Under the pieces are notes generated by a model. That model was not told where the DNA came from and made no database searches. It saw nothing but the letters and a program-made list of their open reading frames with translations. Made by a program: the position numbers and the translations under genes. Source: Lunularia cruciata (taxonomy: Eukaryota > Streptophyta > Marchantiopsida > Lunulariales > Lunulariaceae). From it: a stretch of 64,000 bases of DNA. Location: positions 4,345,001-4,409,000 of the forward strand of contig OX419755.1 in the NCBI GenBank assembly GCA_948567375.1. Direction: 5' to 3'. Positions 46,301 through 58,279 of the stretch are shown piece by piece (position 1 is the stretch's first letter; each line of letters starts with the position of its first letter).

Positions 46301-46990
46301 GGATGAATGTCTTGCAATTGTGGAGTTTTCATATAATAATTCTAAACACCCAAGCATCAAATTCTCTCCTTTCTTCCTTAATTTTGGCCAAGATCCACTT
46401 GTTCTAGAATCCCTTCTTGCTCCTTCTCCATCTAATGTCCCTCATACTTCCATCTTCTTGAACACCACATCCAAATCTCTCTAACAAGCCAAATCTCATC
46501 TTCTTGTTGCTCAAAATTGTCAAGAACAATATGCAGACCACCATTATCATGATCTCACCTTTCAAGTTGGGGATAAGATCATGCTCTCATCCGGTAATCT
46601 AGGCGTCCCACTTGATACCCAAGTTTGTAAACTTGTTCCTAATTGGATAGGACCCTTTGATATCATCCAAATCATTTCTCATGTTGCTTATCGACTTGCC
46701 TTGCCTTGCCTTATCATATGCACATCCATCCTATCTTTCATATTTCCAAGTTGAAACCCTTTGCTCTTAATCCATCTTCTTTTTTCCTCTCCTATCCAAC
46801 CTCCTCTTCTTCCTATCCCTATCAATGATCATGAAGAGTATGAAGTTGATCAAATCCTTGCACGTTGCCACATTCAACAAGGTAGTCAAAAATATACCAA
46901 GTACAAGGTCCTCTCAAAAGGTATGTCCTTCATTATGCCACTTGGGAGCCTCTTTCTCATCTGAAAAATGCACAAACGGCCATCCAAGGT
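43306..46990 (+). mobile_element. Family B element B3, fragment without its own LTRs
   Basis: It begins inside the protease (LHYDVILGLPWLEYHKVQF, 43312). It loses the linker and RT start (jump near 43642) and continues with RT (43644-43970: [37 protein letters not shown]), RNase H (44212-44590, DFNASNFTIGAML), integrase (45600-46400), GPF module and a broken chromodomain. It ends near 46990 in unrelated sequence with no 3' LTR. A solo A LTR splits RNase H. Confidence 0.82.
44599..45327 (+). repeat. Solo family A LTR in B3 RNase H (729 bp)
   Basis: This plus-orientation LTR runs from GGTAATACCAATAGC (first base mutated) to AAATATTATA. The 5-bp duplication TCATG flanks it at 44594-44598 and 45328-45332. 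B2 shows the empty site (GTGGTCATGCAAACTGATC, 41171). Confidence 0.93.
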
Positions 46991-48070
46991 GTTATCTCAT
47001 TCTTATGCTCTTGCAAGTGTTTTGCATGAATTAATCTTGAGCTTGAGAATTAGATGGAAAGGTGGTTGTTGTTCTTACAAAAATACTCTCTTCAAATTGG
47101 TTGGAGATTTGATTCAACCTATTAAGTTTAAGGAAGCTCAGATCATAGCTCATGGGCATAAGCTTATCCTATTGTGTTATTCTTTGTGTTTTAAGTTTGG
47201 GTTTGTGATATTTGATATGATTCTTTTTAACATCTTTTCAGTTTTCATTCATAGCACAGACTTGGGAAGCCACTTTTTCCAATCTATATTTTGTTTCAAT
47301 TAAACCTTTGGTGCTTTTGACTTCATATAAAAAAATCAGCAATACCTTTCTAACTTGGATTGCATTCTATTGACCTTATTGACATCATCCTATACTTGCT
47401 GATCCAAATATACTAAAAGGAGTATTAAATATGATGTTTGGATTGCCAGGCTGCCTATGACAAAAATAGGATCAACAATGTCCAAGCCAGATACAATTGT
47501 TCTTCATAGGTCTAGTCATCACTCTAAGGTAGGAAAGGCTCTAACTCTGCAACTAAGCTATGGTATGAGGAGAATAAATTTCAATTTTGTTAATGTGTTA
47601 GCTAAACTTGTTCTAGTAGAAACTGAACTTGCTCACCCATTAGACTCATATTCACATAGGCTCTTTATATTAAAATTATTGCTAATAATGCTTTGGGAAA
47701 TTGCAAAAAGTAGCAAATTTAGGACCCACTTCCTATCCTAGGTCAAAAGAAGAATTGATCTTTTCAAGACAATAATTTGGTTGCAAACTTGACCAAGACT
47801 AGAACTCTTTGAGTTTACTAGTCCTTCATAACTCACAATCATCCAATCCAACTCTACTATGCTAGCTTGAGAGCGTGGACATTTGTGATCATGTGCATGT
47901 CCTTAAAGTCTTGGATTTTGTTTGATAGTTACATGATCCACCCTTGCCCAAAACAATGGTCTTAAAATGGTCCTAGTGTATAAATTAAGCTTCAAAGAAA
48001 TTTCTACATTAATAACTTGGCAATCTTAGATGGAAGTAGAGGTTTATTTCTTATTGTAAGTTTCATTGAC
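46990..48070. other. Unassigned sequence between B3 and the second MULE mosaic
   Basis: No element end or gene is recognised. A plus frame (47457-47741) has no motif. The last part (CTTTGAGTTTACTAG, 47807) resembles the flank right of A3 at 16420, so it probably belongs to the same repeat as M1/M2. A short CA run lies at 48070-48081. Confidence 0.4.
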
Positions 48071-50430
48071 ACACACACACATAGCATGGACAGTAGACAA
48101 TATAGTAGATAAGAACCATGTCTTGTGCTCAACTTCAAACATTGTTATCCACAATTTGGGATAATTTCACATAGCAATAAAAGAATAAAATTTGAACCAA
48201 AAAAATTTGATTGTTACAATCTATATGCTTGAAAAATTTGTACACAAACCAAAAAGTTGCTTGTTCACTTCTTTCTATAGCAATGGCAACCACAATGTGA
48301 AACTAAAAGTGCAAGACCATAATTTTTGGATTTTATGCTCATTATATCCACCCATAGACCAATCACTAAATCTCCAACCGACTTAAGAAATTAAGAAACT
48401 TGATAAAGATAAAGCTACCACTGATTTCATTCTGCTCATATTCTATAAATATGAGAAAACAACATTCAACCAAATGTCAATGGTCTTCATCTCCCCTAGC
48501 ACAAGACTCACAAATGAATAATAGATGGGCTTTATGGTTTCCATTGCAAACAACTAAGATATGTTATGGAGATTAGGTATCTAAGACAAGACAATTTGTG
48601 TGACTCCAAAACTAATCATGGAATAGGTGGGTGTTCACGTGTAGTTTATTGCATGCTTGTTGTTGGTATGGTAGCAATTAGAGCACTGAATTTGCCTAAA
48701 CTGCCATAGGTCATTGAATTATGCCTAATTTTGTGGCATATTCTGCATCTCCTTTGGCTTGTATTACTTTGAGGCTGATCTGAACATGGCAGATTGACAT
48801 ACTCAAACACTGATGGATTACAGTGTGTGTTTTTGCTTGTTTGAGTGCAACTTGTGGCTGTATAGTTAGTGGGGTTTGAATGCTCACTTCCTACTATTCA
48901 AGTAGTGCAACAACTTGTTTCAAAAGGCATTGTTGTTTGGATTGCATTATGGCAAGCCTGTCATCAATACAAAAAAATGAAGCAGAAAGATGGTCAAGCT
49001 CCAACAACATCACCTCGAGTTCGAAAATAAGATGAAGGTTATTCCAGCCACCAATGTTGACCAAAACCCAAGTCTAAAATTCTAGCTTGTTGCAAAAATA
49101 GTTGTTGAATGTGGTGTAAACATGGAATACCCATTGTTGATGTGAAGACATTGTGACACTATGTTGTGCTTTCATTCATTGACAAGCACCTATGAAACTC
49201 CTTCATTGCTTCATTCAATGTAAAAATTGATATTTTGTAACCATATCTCTCCAAATACAATGACTATGCTTCAAGGGAAGTTTACTTCTTTCCTTGGCAT
49301 ATTTTTGGCTAACCTCACACAGTTGATCATTGCAAGCAAGCTTCAATAATATCATAGATTGCTCCCAAATTTCTAGTTGATATATGGGTCCAATGTTTAA
49401 GGTTTGCATGTGCACCCTCTGCTAAAAATGTTGAGATCTGACCATAGTGGCGGATGCTTCTAAGCCGTGCCACCATAAATCTTTCCCTGTCGATCAGCCA
49501 AGTAGATGTCAAGTAGGATAAGACACTCCTAAGATCATGTTTTGCAAGTTCTCAAAGACTATTTATGTACTCCTCTTCCATCAATGAGTCAATGATAGTT
49601 TTCCAACGCTTCATGAATAGGCATTCATGAAGCATTGCCAAGATTTATTTGACTCAAAAGCTACATGTTGCATGAAAAGCACATTCTTATGGATATACCA
49701 AACACAAAGAACATTGATAGATCTAGGGAAAATCAAAGAAATTTCATTCATCAATGCTAGTTTTCTATCATTCTTATGGATATGCCAAACACAAAGAATA
49801 TTGATAGATCTAGCAAAAATCAAAGAAATTGTATTCATCAATACTAGCTCTCTATTAATGTCAAAAACAAAGTGCCATTCAAGATTGAAATATAGATTGT
49901 CAAAAAATTATTCAACTCTTGCATTGATCAAGTGTAATCTGCTTGGGTTTCATTTCTCATGAAGTAGAAGAACATGGTGTACATCTTATTTGTGGAGGTG
50001 ATACCACTACCACGAAACAATGGCATATGATATTGGATAGGTTTGTATGTTGATTCAAGAGAAAAAATTCTTTTTGCCAAAAAGTTGTTGGCAATCTCTT
50101 ATGTGGTCTTTGGTATGACAAACAAGTGTATCAAGAAACCATAGTTACTGTATTGGAAGTGGTGAATGGTCCCTTCTCAATGAACACATCAAGTACCACT
50201 TCAATCGAAGAACATCCATCCAATATTTTTCTTTTAGTTGCACTCTTGAGATTATAGATATCTTGAAGACATATTTTGCAAGCTTGATTTTGTTCATGAA
50301 TTGTGCTAACAATGTGCCTTACCACTACTCTAAACCTACATAGTTGATGAACAATATTTCTTTCATTTTCTATAAGAGCATGTTGTAAGATTTATTGTTG
50401 GTTTATGATGATTATTAAAATTATTTTGAT
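48070..50430 (-). mobile_element. MULE transposase remnant M2 (core and C-terminus)
   Basis: It matches M1 throughout. Minus frames keep WLIDRERFMVARLRSIRHYG and FLAEGAHANLKHW (49512-49330), the E-G-A-H-A motif of MULE transposases of the FAR1-like group. LALMNEISLIFPRSINVLC (49841-49611) appears twice because of an 87-bp tandem duplication (AAACACAAAGA at 49700 and 49787). The zinc domain is missing. A tail (50325-50131: ACKICLQDIYNLKSATK) links to the M3/M4 type. Confidence 0.75.
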
Positions 50431-50724
50431 ACATTAATTGTAAATTAGTATACTTTACTAAATATGGTGTCAGTCCCTAATCTCAAGATATTAATAATCA
50501 AATTTTAGTTAGCTATTATATAAAGTATTAAAAACTTGTTTTAGTGGGTAACAACTTTATTAATAGACTAGTATAGTTAGGATTGAAAATTCTTTAATGC
50601 TTAGTTACTTTATGAATCTTATTACGTAATAATAATTTTTATTTAAACTGTTCACCTGAACTAGATTGAATAGACAATCCATAAATTGTTTTTCTAAATT
50701 TGGTTTCTAATTAATCCTTCTATG

Positions 50725-51895
50725 AGTAACATACCCGCTCTAATACAACACCGGAGTTGTACTACAATGCTCCTATCATAATATGGCATTCTAATAGAAA
50801 GGATGTTTTAATTTTTGTCATCTAGAAGGAATATGTCATCGACCTCATGTTCATGAACTTCAAATTCCTCCACTACTTCATTTGGTTTAGAGATCCAGAG
50901 TTCCTTGAATCGAAACCCATAATATTGTGGGTGTAATGTGCTATTCTTCAAAGTTGTCATGAAAGCCAGCTCAAACAATTGTTTTTGAATCACCGATTAG
51001 TGAATATTTCATTCATCTTGTCTTGACCCGATCGCAGATTACCTTTTCTTTCGGAGGTTTTGGGTTGCCTCCTCAAGTAAGCAACCCTTTGATTGAGGCT
51101 TTGAAGAAATCAGGCTTACTCGAGGAGTTTCTTCAAAGCCTCAATCAAAGGAGACAGATTATCCTTAAATGACTTGTAAATTTTGATATCACCAGCTTGA
51201 ATGTAACGATTCCGTACGCCAGGAATGATTGTTGAACTGATCTTTTGATTTGTCATGTAGGACTTCACATCATTTATGAGCTCCACACAAATCCTATACC
51301 ATTAGCTTTCCTTGAAGATCCGCAGCAACACGTGGGAATAGTAGCTCCATCCATGAAATCAGCAGTTCCACTATATAAGGCGCATGTTTTTAAAATATTG
51401 CTCAGATATTTCATACATTCAAAAGCATGAATGAGCAGCATTTCATCAAACAGTGTGGCCAAATTTGTAACTTGATGAAACAAGAACCAATTCCGCTCCA
51501 TAAACTTTGTCAGCCAACCGTCTAAAGCTTCAAAATTCTCCTTGCTAATGTTCTCTCATTTGGCAATTTCTTGGGTGATGGGGCAGACGGTCTCTTGGGT
51601 TACGTACTCTTTTGCAGCTCTCAAATTCATAATCATATCAGTGATTTCATAATTAAATTCAGTGAAGATGCCTTTGCAACCACCGCTGCTTAAATGTTTC
51701 CTTCTCATTAGACAAAGCGTCGATAATACCATCGCGATTGGCCCACCAAGTCCACATTGTGCCTGATGGAAGCTTGAGTTTCTTTGCTGCTTGAGTAGGA
51801 ACACCACCACCATTGTCACAAATCCACTCTATCACTTCAAGCTTCTTGAGTCATATGCTTCTCTCTTCAACATCATTTTCAAGGCCTTACATCAA
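50725..51895 (-). mobile_element. Internally deleted pogo/CENP-B-like DNA transposon
   Basis: This stretch replaces about 300 bases present in copy 1 (19050-19360). Minus frames in order: an N-terminal helix-turn-helix part near 51830-51700 (WICDNGGGVPTQAAKKL); a second DNA-binding part with FEALDGWLTKFMERNWF and QVTNLATLFDEMLL (51540-51390); then, after a jump, a C-terminal part (YIQAGDIKIYKSFKDNLSPL, about 51215-51155; QKQLFELAF near 50980). The DDE catalytic centre is absent, so it is non-autonomous. Family placement is by remembered motif shape only. Confidence 0.5.
51086..51151. repeat. Perfect 24-bp inverted repeat with 18-base loop
   Basis: The arm 51086-51109 (CCTTTGATTGAGGCTTTGAA...) is the exact reverse complement of 51128-51151. 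It lies in the C-terminal coding remnant of the pogo-like element and would form a strong hairpin. Confidence 0.9.
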
Positions 51896-53815
51896 CAATT
51901 TAATTATTATGTTTACCTGCAACCCTTCTTATAATCTATCGGTAGTCTCATTTTTTCTTCACAAGAGGATGTTGGGCGCCTCTTCCTTTATTCTCTATTG
52001 ATTGGTAGCAAGAATATTTGACTTGCTGGACCACCATAATCATTATAAACATTAGACATAGATAGTCCTCAAATGCCAACCACGACTCACATAATTTTTT
52101 TTCACTGTTTAAAATAAGAAAGAGAGTGTCTAGGTTGACACCCTCCATTTGCTAAATAAAATCTCACAAGGTGACGCAATGTGATGGTTTATCTTGCAAA
52201 TCCTGACTTTGAACTATGAATTATGCGAATAATCCGTGCTAGCACCGAGGAATGATTTTCCAGATCTACCCCGTGATTCTCAAGAAGAGGGACCTTGAAG
52301 AAATTCACCAGGTTAAAAAATGGTTCTAGAAGGTTTTAGTCATAATTATTATGTTTACCTGAAACCCTTCTTATAATCTATCATCAGTCTCAATTTTTTC
52401 TTCACAATAGGATGTCGGGTGCCTCTTCCTTTATTCTCTATTGATTGGTAGCTGGACCATTATAATCATTAAAAACATTCGATATAGATAGTCCTCAAAT
52501 GCCAACCGCGTCTCGCAAAACATTTTCACAGGTGAAAATAAGAAAAAGAATGTCGAGGTTCACATCCTCCATTTGCTAGCTTGACACCCCAACTTCTAAG
52601 TTGATTTTGATTGCTTACCTCGTTATTATAACCGCTTTCATTCGGGTTTTATCAAGCAGATAGGTGACACGTAACAAAGTCAATCTGATTAACCCAATCA
52701 GAATCCATGGGTGCTAACCTATGTGTCATCCTAGGTACTCCCATACGAAAATAGAAGAGCGAAGACCACGTGTCGGTCGTCTTCCCGGAAGTTCGTATTT
52801 CAAGAATTCCGTACCGAGACTACTCATGTTAGCTCATACGGTTTGGGTTGATTGGGGTAAATTTAGATATTTAGAAATCTAGATATGGTAAATTGACCTC
52901 TTATCTGGCCCATCCCTGGTATCATGTTCCAGGAGTTTTGAGCATTTTTGTTCTTCCTCCCGTCTGCCTTTCCTTCTAAGTCAGCTTTTATCAAATGATG
53001 ATCGAGTAGATTCTGATTCTCAAACAAGACAATACTCTTTTACAATAAGCGATATTAGATAAGACTATTATTCTCAATCATGATAAGACTGTTATGAAAG
53101 GTAGTCTTCTCCTATTCTTGCATAAATCAATCGATAGGTTATTACGAATACGTTTGAATTAAATTATCTTCTTAATGAGACTTGAGAGCATCGATGACTT
53201 TTCCATCAGTAGACGATGGAAAGTGATTTTCCCCATTCATAAGAGCACTGTTGATAAAAGGTGGTTTCCTCGGTTTGTTGCATTAAGAAAAACCAACAGG
53301 TCAGGAGGTCATAAAACGTTAAACTTTCCACTGAATCAAATTAAAATGAGAGAACGTTTTTTGCATCAAAAGGCAACACACTATTGTTGTAATGATGAAA
53401 GCCCTATTGATAAAGGGTGGTTTATTCCGTTATTCCGATAGATTATCAGCAGTTTTATTTCATTTCATACAATGCATGTAAAATGAGTGAGTTTCATCGC
53501 TTTCGTTTGAGATAGTTTAAGGAAACGAGTATACACCCATAATTATACAATTAGATGGTTGAACTTCGCTTAACTATATTACAACTAAACAATAATGGCA
53601 TAGGCAATCCATTTAATAAGGGTGGAGCTGAGGCGAAAAGAATGTATAGTTTTGTGAAGTAGATTGACTAATACCATCTGAGAGCGGTGTTTGGTTAAGA
53701 CCTACAATGTTAAATTGATGAATCGAGCAAATAATAATAGATCCAATGTACATGGTACAAAGTTCATATGAAAAGAGAAATGTCAATTGTGTTGTAAATT
53801 AGCAAGTTTTTGGAT
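51895..53815. repeat. Dispersed repeat block, copy 2
   Basis: It matches 19370-21255: two tandem units (51897, 52340), then the block with GACCACGTGTCGGTCGTCTT and the small open frame 53175-53441, which parallels 20601-20873. No recognisable domain. Confidence 0.65.
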
Positions 53816-54480
53816 TTCTCTAAACGCTCTTTATCTTGTCCTTAGAGGACTTGAGAGGTCTGTTTAGAATGATGCCTTCCATTTCTGCTAGAAAGAGAAC
53901 CACATAACAAACCTGTCGAGTAGCATTCACAAGTTGCAACGTGTCATTACTCAACGTGATCTTAGTCTACATTCTACGGTGGGAGCTTCCGTGCCGTCAC
54001 TGTCTTCCTTGATGGCTGTAAAAGGCAATACATGCAAGTCTGTTAGCGGAGTCTGTCTAAGATAGAGTGACATGGTTTTCCACCACAACTTCCAGACAAA
54101 AGCAGGTCCACGGTAGAACTAGAACTAACCTGTAGGTTTTCAATAGCCCCAGTCCGTTTTTCAGCGTACTGCACTTGCTTATTGTTCACACCAGCTTGCC
54201 GTCCTGATTCTGAGCTCCAAGCATCCACCGAGCTGTCTGTCTGTATGACACAACACATATTATGGAAAACATAAGCAACACAAACTACGACAGATTCCGT
54301 AATTCACGTTATAGATACACTCAGCAAAATAATCACAAATTGTTGTGAAGTCCGAGAAAATACTGTCTGTGGTTCCGACCGTGAATGTGTGTCAAGTTGT
54401 CCTCCTAGAATAAAGTTGAGTCTGTTAGACTGTTTTTTAAGTTAGTATCCTTTTAGCTTTACCACGTGTAGCATTAAGCA
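53815..54480. other. Non-repeated stretch with a possible exon
   Basis: Apart from the exon candidate below nothing is recognised. This is one of the few segments without a second copy in the window, so it may be a host gene remnant. Confidence 0.4.
54130..54240 (-). other. Candidate 111-bp internal exon of an unknown gene
   Basis: The minus strand has an acceptor (GTCATACAG) and a donor (CTACAG|GTTAGT) bounding 37 open codons, phase 0 at both ends. They begin TDSSVDAWSSESG and end EKRTGAIENLQ. The composition is protein-like, but no family is recognised and no partner exons were found. Confidence 0.3.
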
Positions 54481-56036
54481 ACACCAGCAAGAATAATTAC
54501 AAATTTGATTCCGAATAAATTAATAACTTTCTACGGTAAAGTGGGTAACAATTTCCCTTACACACTTTTGCGTACTAACCCTTCAAGTGAGGTCTCGAGG
54601 TCCGAGGCTCTTGTGAACTCCGATTGTTCCGAATTTGACCGGAATGGTCTGGATTGTCACTTTGGCCACTCTTGGAAGAACGCAAATGCGCACTTCAAGG
54701 ATTAGGCTTATTTGGAACTTTTGGATGTGGACGAAGTACATCCTGAAAAGAATTGAGATGGGTGAAGACTCCAAGCTCAGCACAGAGCATACGGAAGCAA
54801 GAAACAAGGGATCATATACGATGGCCCAACTCTGTTTGTGAGAGGCTATGAGCCATCCGCGGCTATGAGCCATCCGCGGCTATGACCAAGGTATGGAACT
54901 CAATCGCATCCCCTGTTAGAGCGATGGGAACATCCCCAATTCCTGGATGAGTGGCATTGAGGTCCTACGAAGGAAATCATCCTCTCAAGCGATTTCAGAG
55001 CTCGCAATCCTGTCATTGATAAAACAGCCTCACACCGCGTCCTATCAAGTGAAGCTCTCGCTAATGTGAACGTTCTAGATTAGATGGTCGAGAAGAGTTC
55101 ATGATGAGGAAAACTTTGATGTTGGAAGTTCCTAAGTCTTCCATCGTGAAATCAACATAGCTGTAGCTTCTTGCGAGATATCTAATTGCTCCTTGGTTTC
55201 ACATGAACTCAGACCGATGTAACTGCGGATACAGACTCTTGCGAGATATCTAATTTGTTCCTTAGTTTCACCTGAACTCAGACCGATGGACCTGCAGATT
55301 TACAGACTCTGCTATTTTGAAGTCAAGTTTGCATGAGGGAAACCAAGTTACTAATGTCTCTCTCTGGGCTTTGCTCCAGAGCTCCCCTGTTTTCCGCCAC
55401 CAAATCCCGATGCGAGTGACCTGTGAAAATGCCTCGCTGGCGTAAGTTGGACATTTCTGTGTCAACTGAGGAGCAGCGTCTTTCGTAGAGAGCCATGTAG
55501 GTCGCACGGATTTGTACACTGTGCATTTAGGGTTTCAATGTGGGACATACGAGTTTCAAACAATACCGTAGCAATGAAGCTCTTGCCATCTTCAAAAGAT
55601 GTGAATGAGGATACTCGCACAATCAGGTCTGCTTTCCCCACTGTGTTGAGCCCTCAGCTGAGACGGAGGACCTCTGACTTTCACCAGAAGAATTGACTCA
55701 ACCTGTAATGTTGGTCACTTTTCTGATCAGAAAGGAAAAGGGAAAGTGAACAGTTTAAGGATCACTAATATTTGGGAACGTTTTGGGTATGGTAGAAATC
55801 ACTTTCATAAAATTTAATAGGTTATAACTGCAACCCGGCACTGAGGATATGAGGACATGGGAGATAGAAAAAGGGGATGGAGCTTCTGAAGTACCAATCA
55901 TAAATATAAGTCTTGAGACGTATCAAATCAACATATTATGACCTCCTTATGAGAAAAATATAGATTATTACCCAAATAAGTATGAATAGTAATGAGGTTG
56001 AAACAACTATGTCTACTTCCTCTGCAACCCTGCTTT

Positions 56037-56910
56037 CTTTACTCCTAGCTCGACTGTGCATTAAGGCTTTTCTACTCGCACCAGCTAGTTTCTCTACAGC
56101 AATGAGGTTTCGCCTAGGTTTGGTCCACCCATCTGCATCCTCATTACTCACTTGTGAGTGTGGTTCTACACTAGATGCAGCAGTGGTCCACATGACACGG
56201 TGTCCTTTTGGAGGACAGAGGATAGCTACCCATGATGCAATTAGAGACATAGTGTTTGCTATGGCACAACAGAGTGGATACTTGGCTTGGAGGGAGCGTT
56301 TGTATGCCTTGCAGACGACACGTGTCAGGGCAGACTTATACTTGGTCCGAGATGATCAGGTGACAATAGCGGATGTCATGGTTACAGACCTTACGCGGGA
56401 TACAGTTTCGGAGGGAGTGATTACCCATCTCCCTGGATGGGCGGTGAGTGCAGCAGCAGGTCGCAAGGTCTCCAAGTATAGGGGCATGCAGCGAGGTCAC
56501 CTCTTTGTTCCTCTAGCCTTGGAGTTATATGGAGCGATGGACACGGCATTTGACACATTTGTAAGGGAGTGCGCGAGAGCTTATCATGTTAGGTGTCAAG
56601 GGGTACCACTCTCACTCTCATACTTTGTAGCATATTTTAGACAGCGTGTGTCCATTGCTCTACAGAGGGCAGTGGCTAGTGCAATCCATAGGAGAGCAAT
56701 CACATCAGGTGATGTTTCTTCAAATGCTCCAATTGTGTGTAGACCGTACTACTTGCATAGCTCAGATATCTTAGGTGCGGCAGGGCATATTTCTCATATA
56801 GACTCTATTGGGGCTTAGCCCCATGTTACCTTTTTTGTCTCTCCCTTGTACGGCTTGACGGGGTCTTCCCATCCTTGTTTTTACTACGCGGTCACCTTCT
56901 TTGCTTTACT
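56037..56910 (+). mobile_element. 5'-truncated LINE (LINE1 copy 2) with 7-bp target duplication
   Basis: The insert 56044-56903 is flanked by CTTTACT at 56037-56043 and 56904-56910. The paralogous locus at 35432-35438 has a single CTTTACT and no insert. The insert begins inside the C-terminal coding region and ends in the 3' tail (ACGGGGTCTTCCCATCC...), as expected from target-primed reverse transcription with 5' truncation. No poly(A) tail is visible. Confidence 0.88.
56044..56818 (+). pseudogene. LINE C-terminal ORF fragment, copy 2
   Basis: It is open from the insertion point to the stop at 56818 and is nearly collinear with 23839-24600 on the other strand. The finger CECGSTLDAAVVHMTRC and the nuclease-like residues (WRERL, RADLYLVRDD, IADVMVTD) are kept. 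The apparent start at 55982 lies in host flank and is accidental. It encodes no reverse transcriptase, so it is a dead fragment. Confidence 0.75.
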
Positions 56911-57374
56911 AAGATTCTTATTTGTCTATAGTATGAAAAGTAAATTAGAAAATATCAAATATTAAAAATTGAACATATCATTTGTTTACTATGTTGGATG
57001 GTAATGGATATTGGGCGAGAATACATCATTAGGTTAATGCTCTTAAGCAAAGTCTGACTATCGCATCAACCACTTCATCCATAATTATGGATCATGATAC
57101 AAGGCTGGAGCACATATATTATAGTCTCATAAACGAGTAATAGCCATGAATAGAAACTAAAATTTAAGTGGTTTACAAGCCAAACATATTTCATTTATGT
57201 ACACTATTAATGATTATCTTAGTCATAATTTTTATTAACTTCTAGGATGAAGTTTGTAATGTAATTACATCCTAAAAGTCTTCATGAAGATTCCCATGAC
57301 CTTCAAGAAGATCAAGTTAGATAAGCAAATAATTTTCTTATCTAACTAACTATAAATTTGCTTATCTAACTATG

Positions 57375-58200
57375 ATCTCTTATGTGGTCTTTTATAAGTC
57401 AAACAAGTGTGTCAAGAGCCCATCATCATTACATTGGAATTGGTGAATGATCCCCTTCTCAATGAACATACAAGTAGTGCTTCTATTCTAGAACATCCGT
57501 CCAATCTTTTTTTTATTGTACTCTTGAGATTGTAGATATCTTGAAGACATACTCTACAAGCTTGATTTTGTTCATGAATTGTGCTAACAATTTGCCCAGG
57601 CACTACTCTAACCATACACATCTGCTGAACATTGTTTCTTTCATTTTCTATAAGAGCATGCTGCAAGATTTATTGTTGGTTCATGGTTATGTGTGCTATC
57701 CACGATCTTTGACCTCCAACCACCATTGCTATATTTTTGTAAGACCACTTGGAAGGGGCAACTAATTTGCAAAGTTGAAGTGTTTCGGATGTGAGTTTCA
57801 AGCCCAATATATTTCCTCCACATATGCATATCAAAGACATAAACTTGATATCACCTTTCAATTTGTTGCCAATTGTACGCGTTCATGCAATTTTCATAAC
57901 AAAGCTCATTGAATGAGCATGGGCTTGGAGAGCGGTATGAGCTTGTTCCAATGTTGCGTAGCAAGCGGCAATTGGAGCAATGAGAGACATATGCAATTTG
58001 GAACGTAGCATGCAAAGGAAAAACAAGAGAGAAAGCAAAAAAAAAATGAAATGTAGGGAGAGCAAATGAGAAAGCAAGAGAAAGTAGCGGGAAGAGAAAA
58101 TGAGAAAGCAAAAGAAAGCCTTGATGTAAAGAACATGAGAAACCAAAGGAAAAACCAATTGCACCATGCACTCATCTACAAGAAGTGGTTATGCATAATT
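57375..58200 (-). pseudogene. MULE transposase N-terminal fragment M4
   Basis: The zinc domain is recognisable (CPFQVVLQKYSNGGWRSKIV, DSTHNHEP) together with QACRVCLQDIYNLKSTIK and RLDGCSRIEALL. The fragment starts at the same breakpoint as M3. The A-rich segment near 58020-58150 gives meaningless Phe/Leu-rich frames on the minus strand. Confidence 0.68.
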
Positions 58201-58279
58201 TGAGGACCTACATCAAGCAAGCGACTTAATGACATGATATAATGTCATTTCATTTAGACCAACTATGTGCCGTGTAGTT

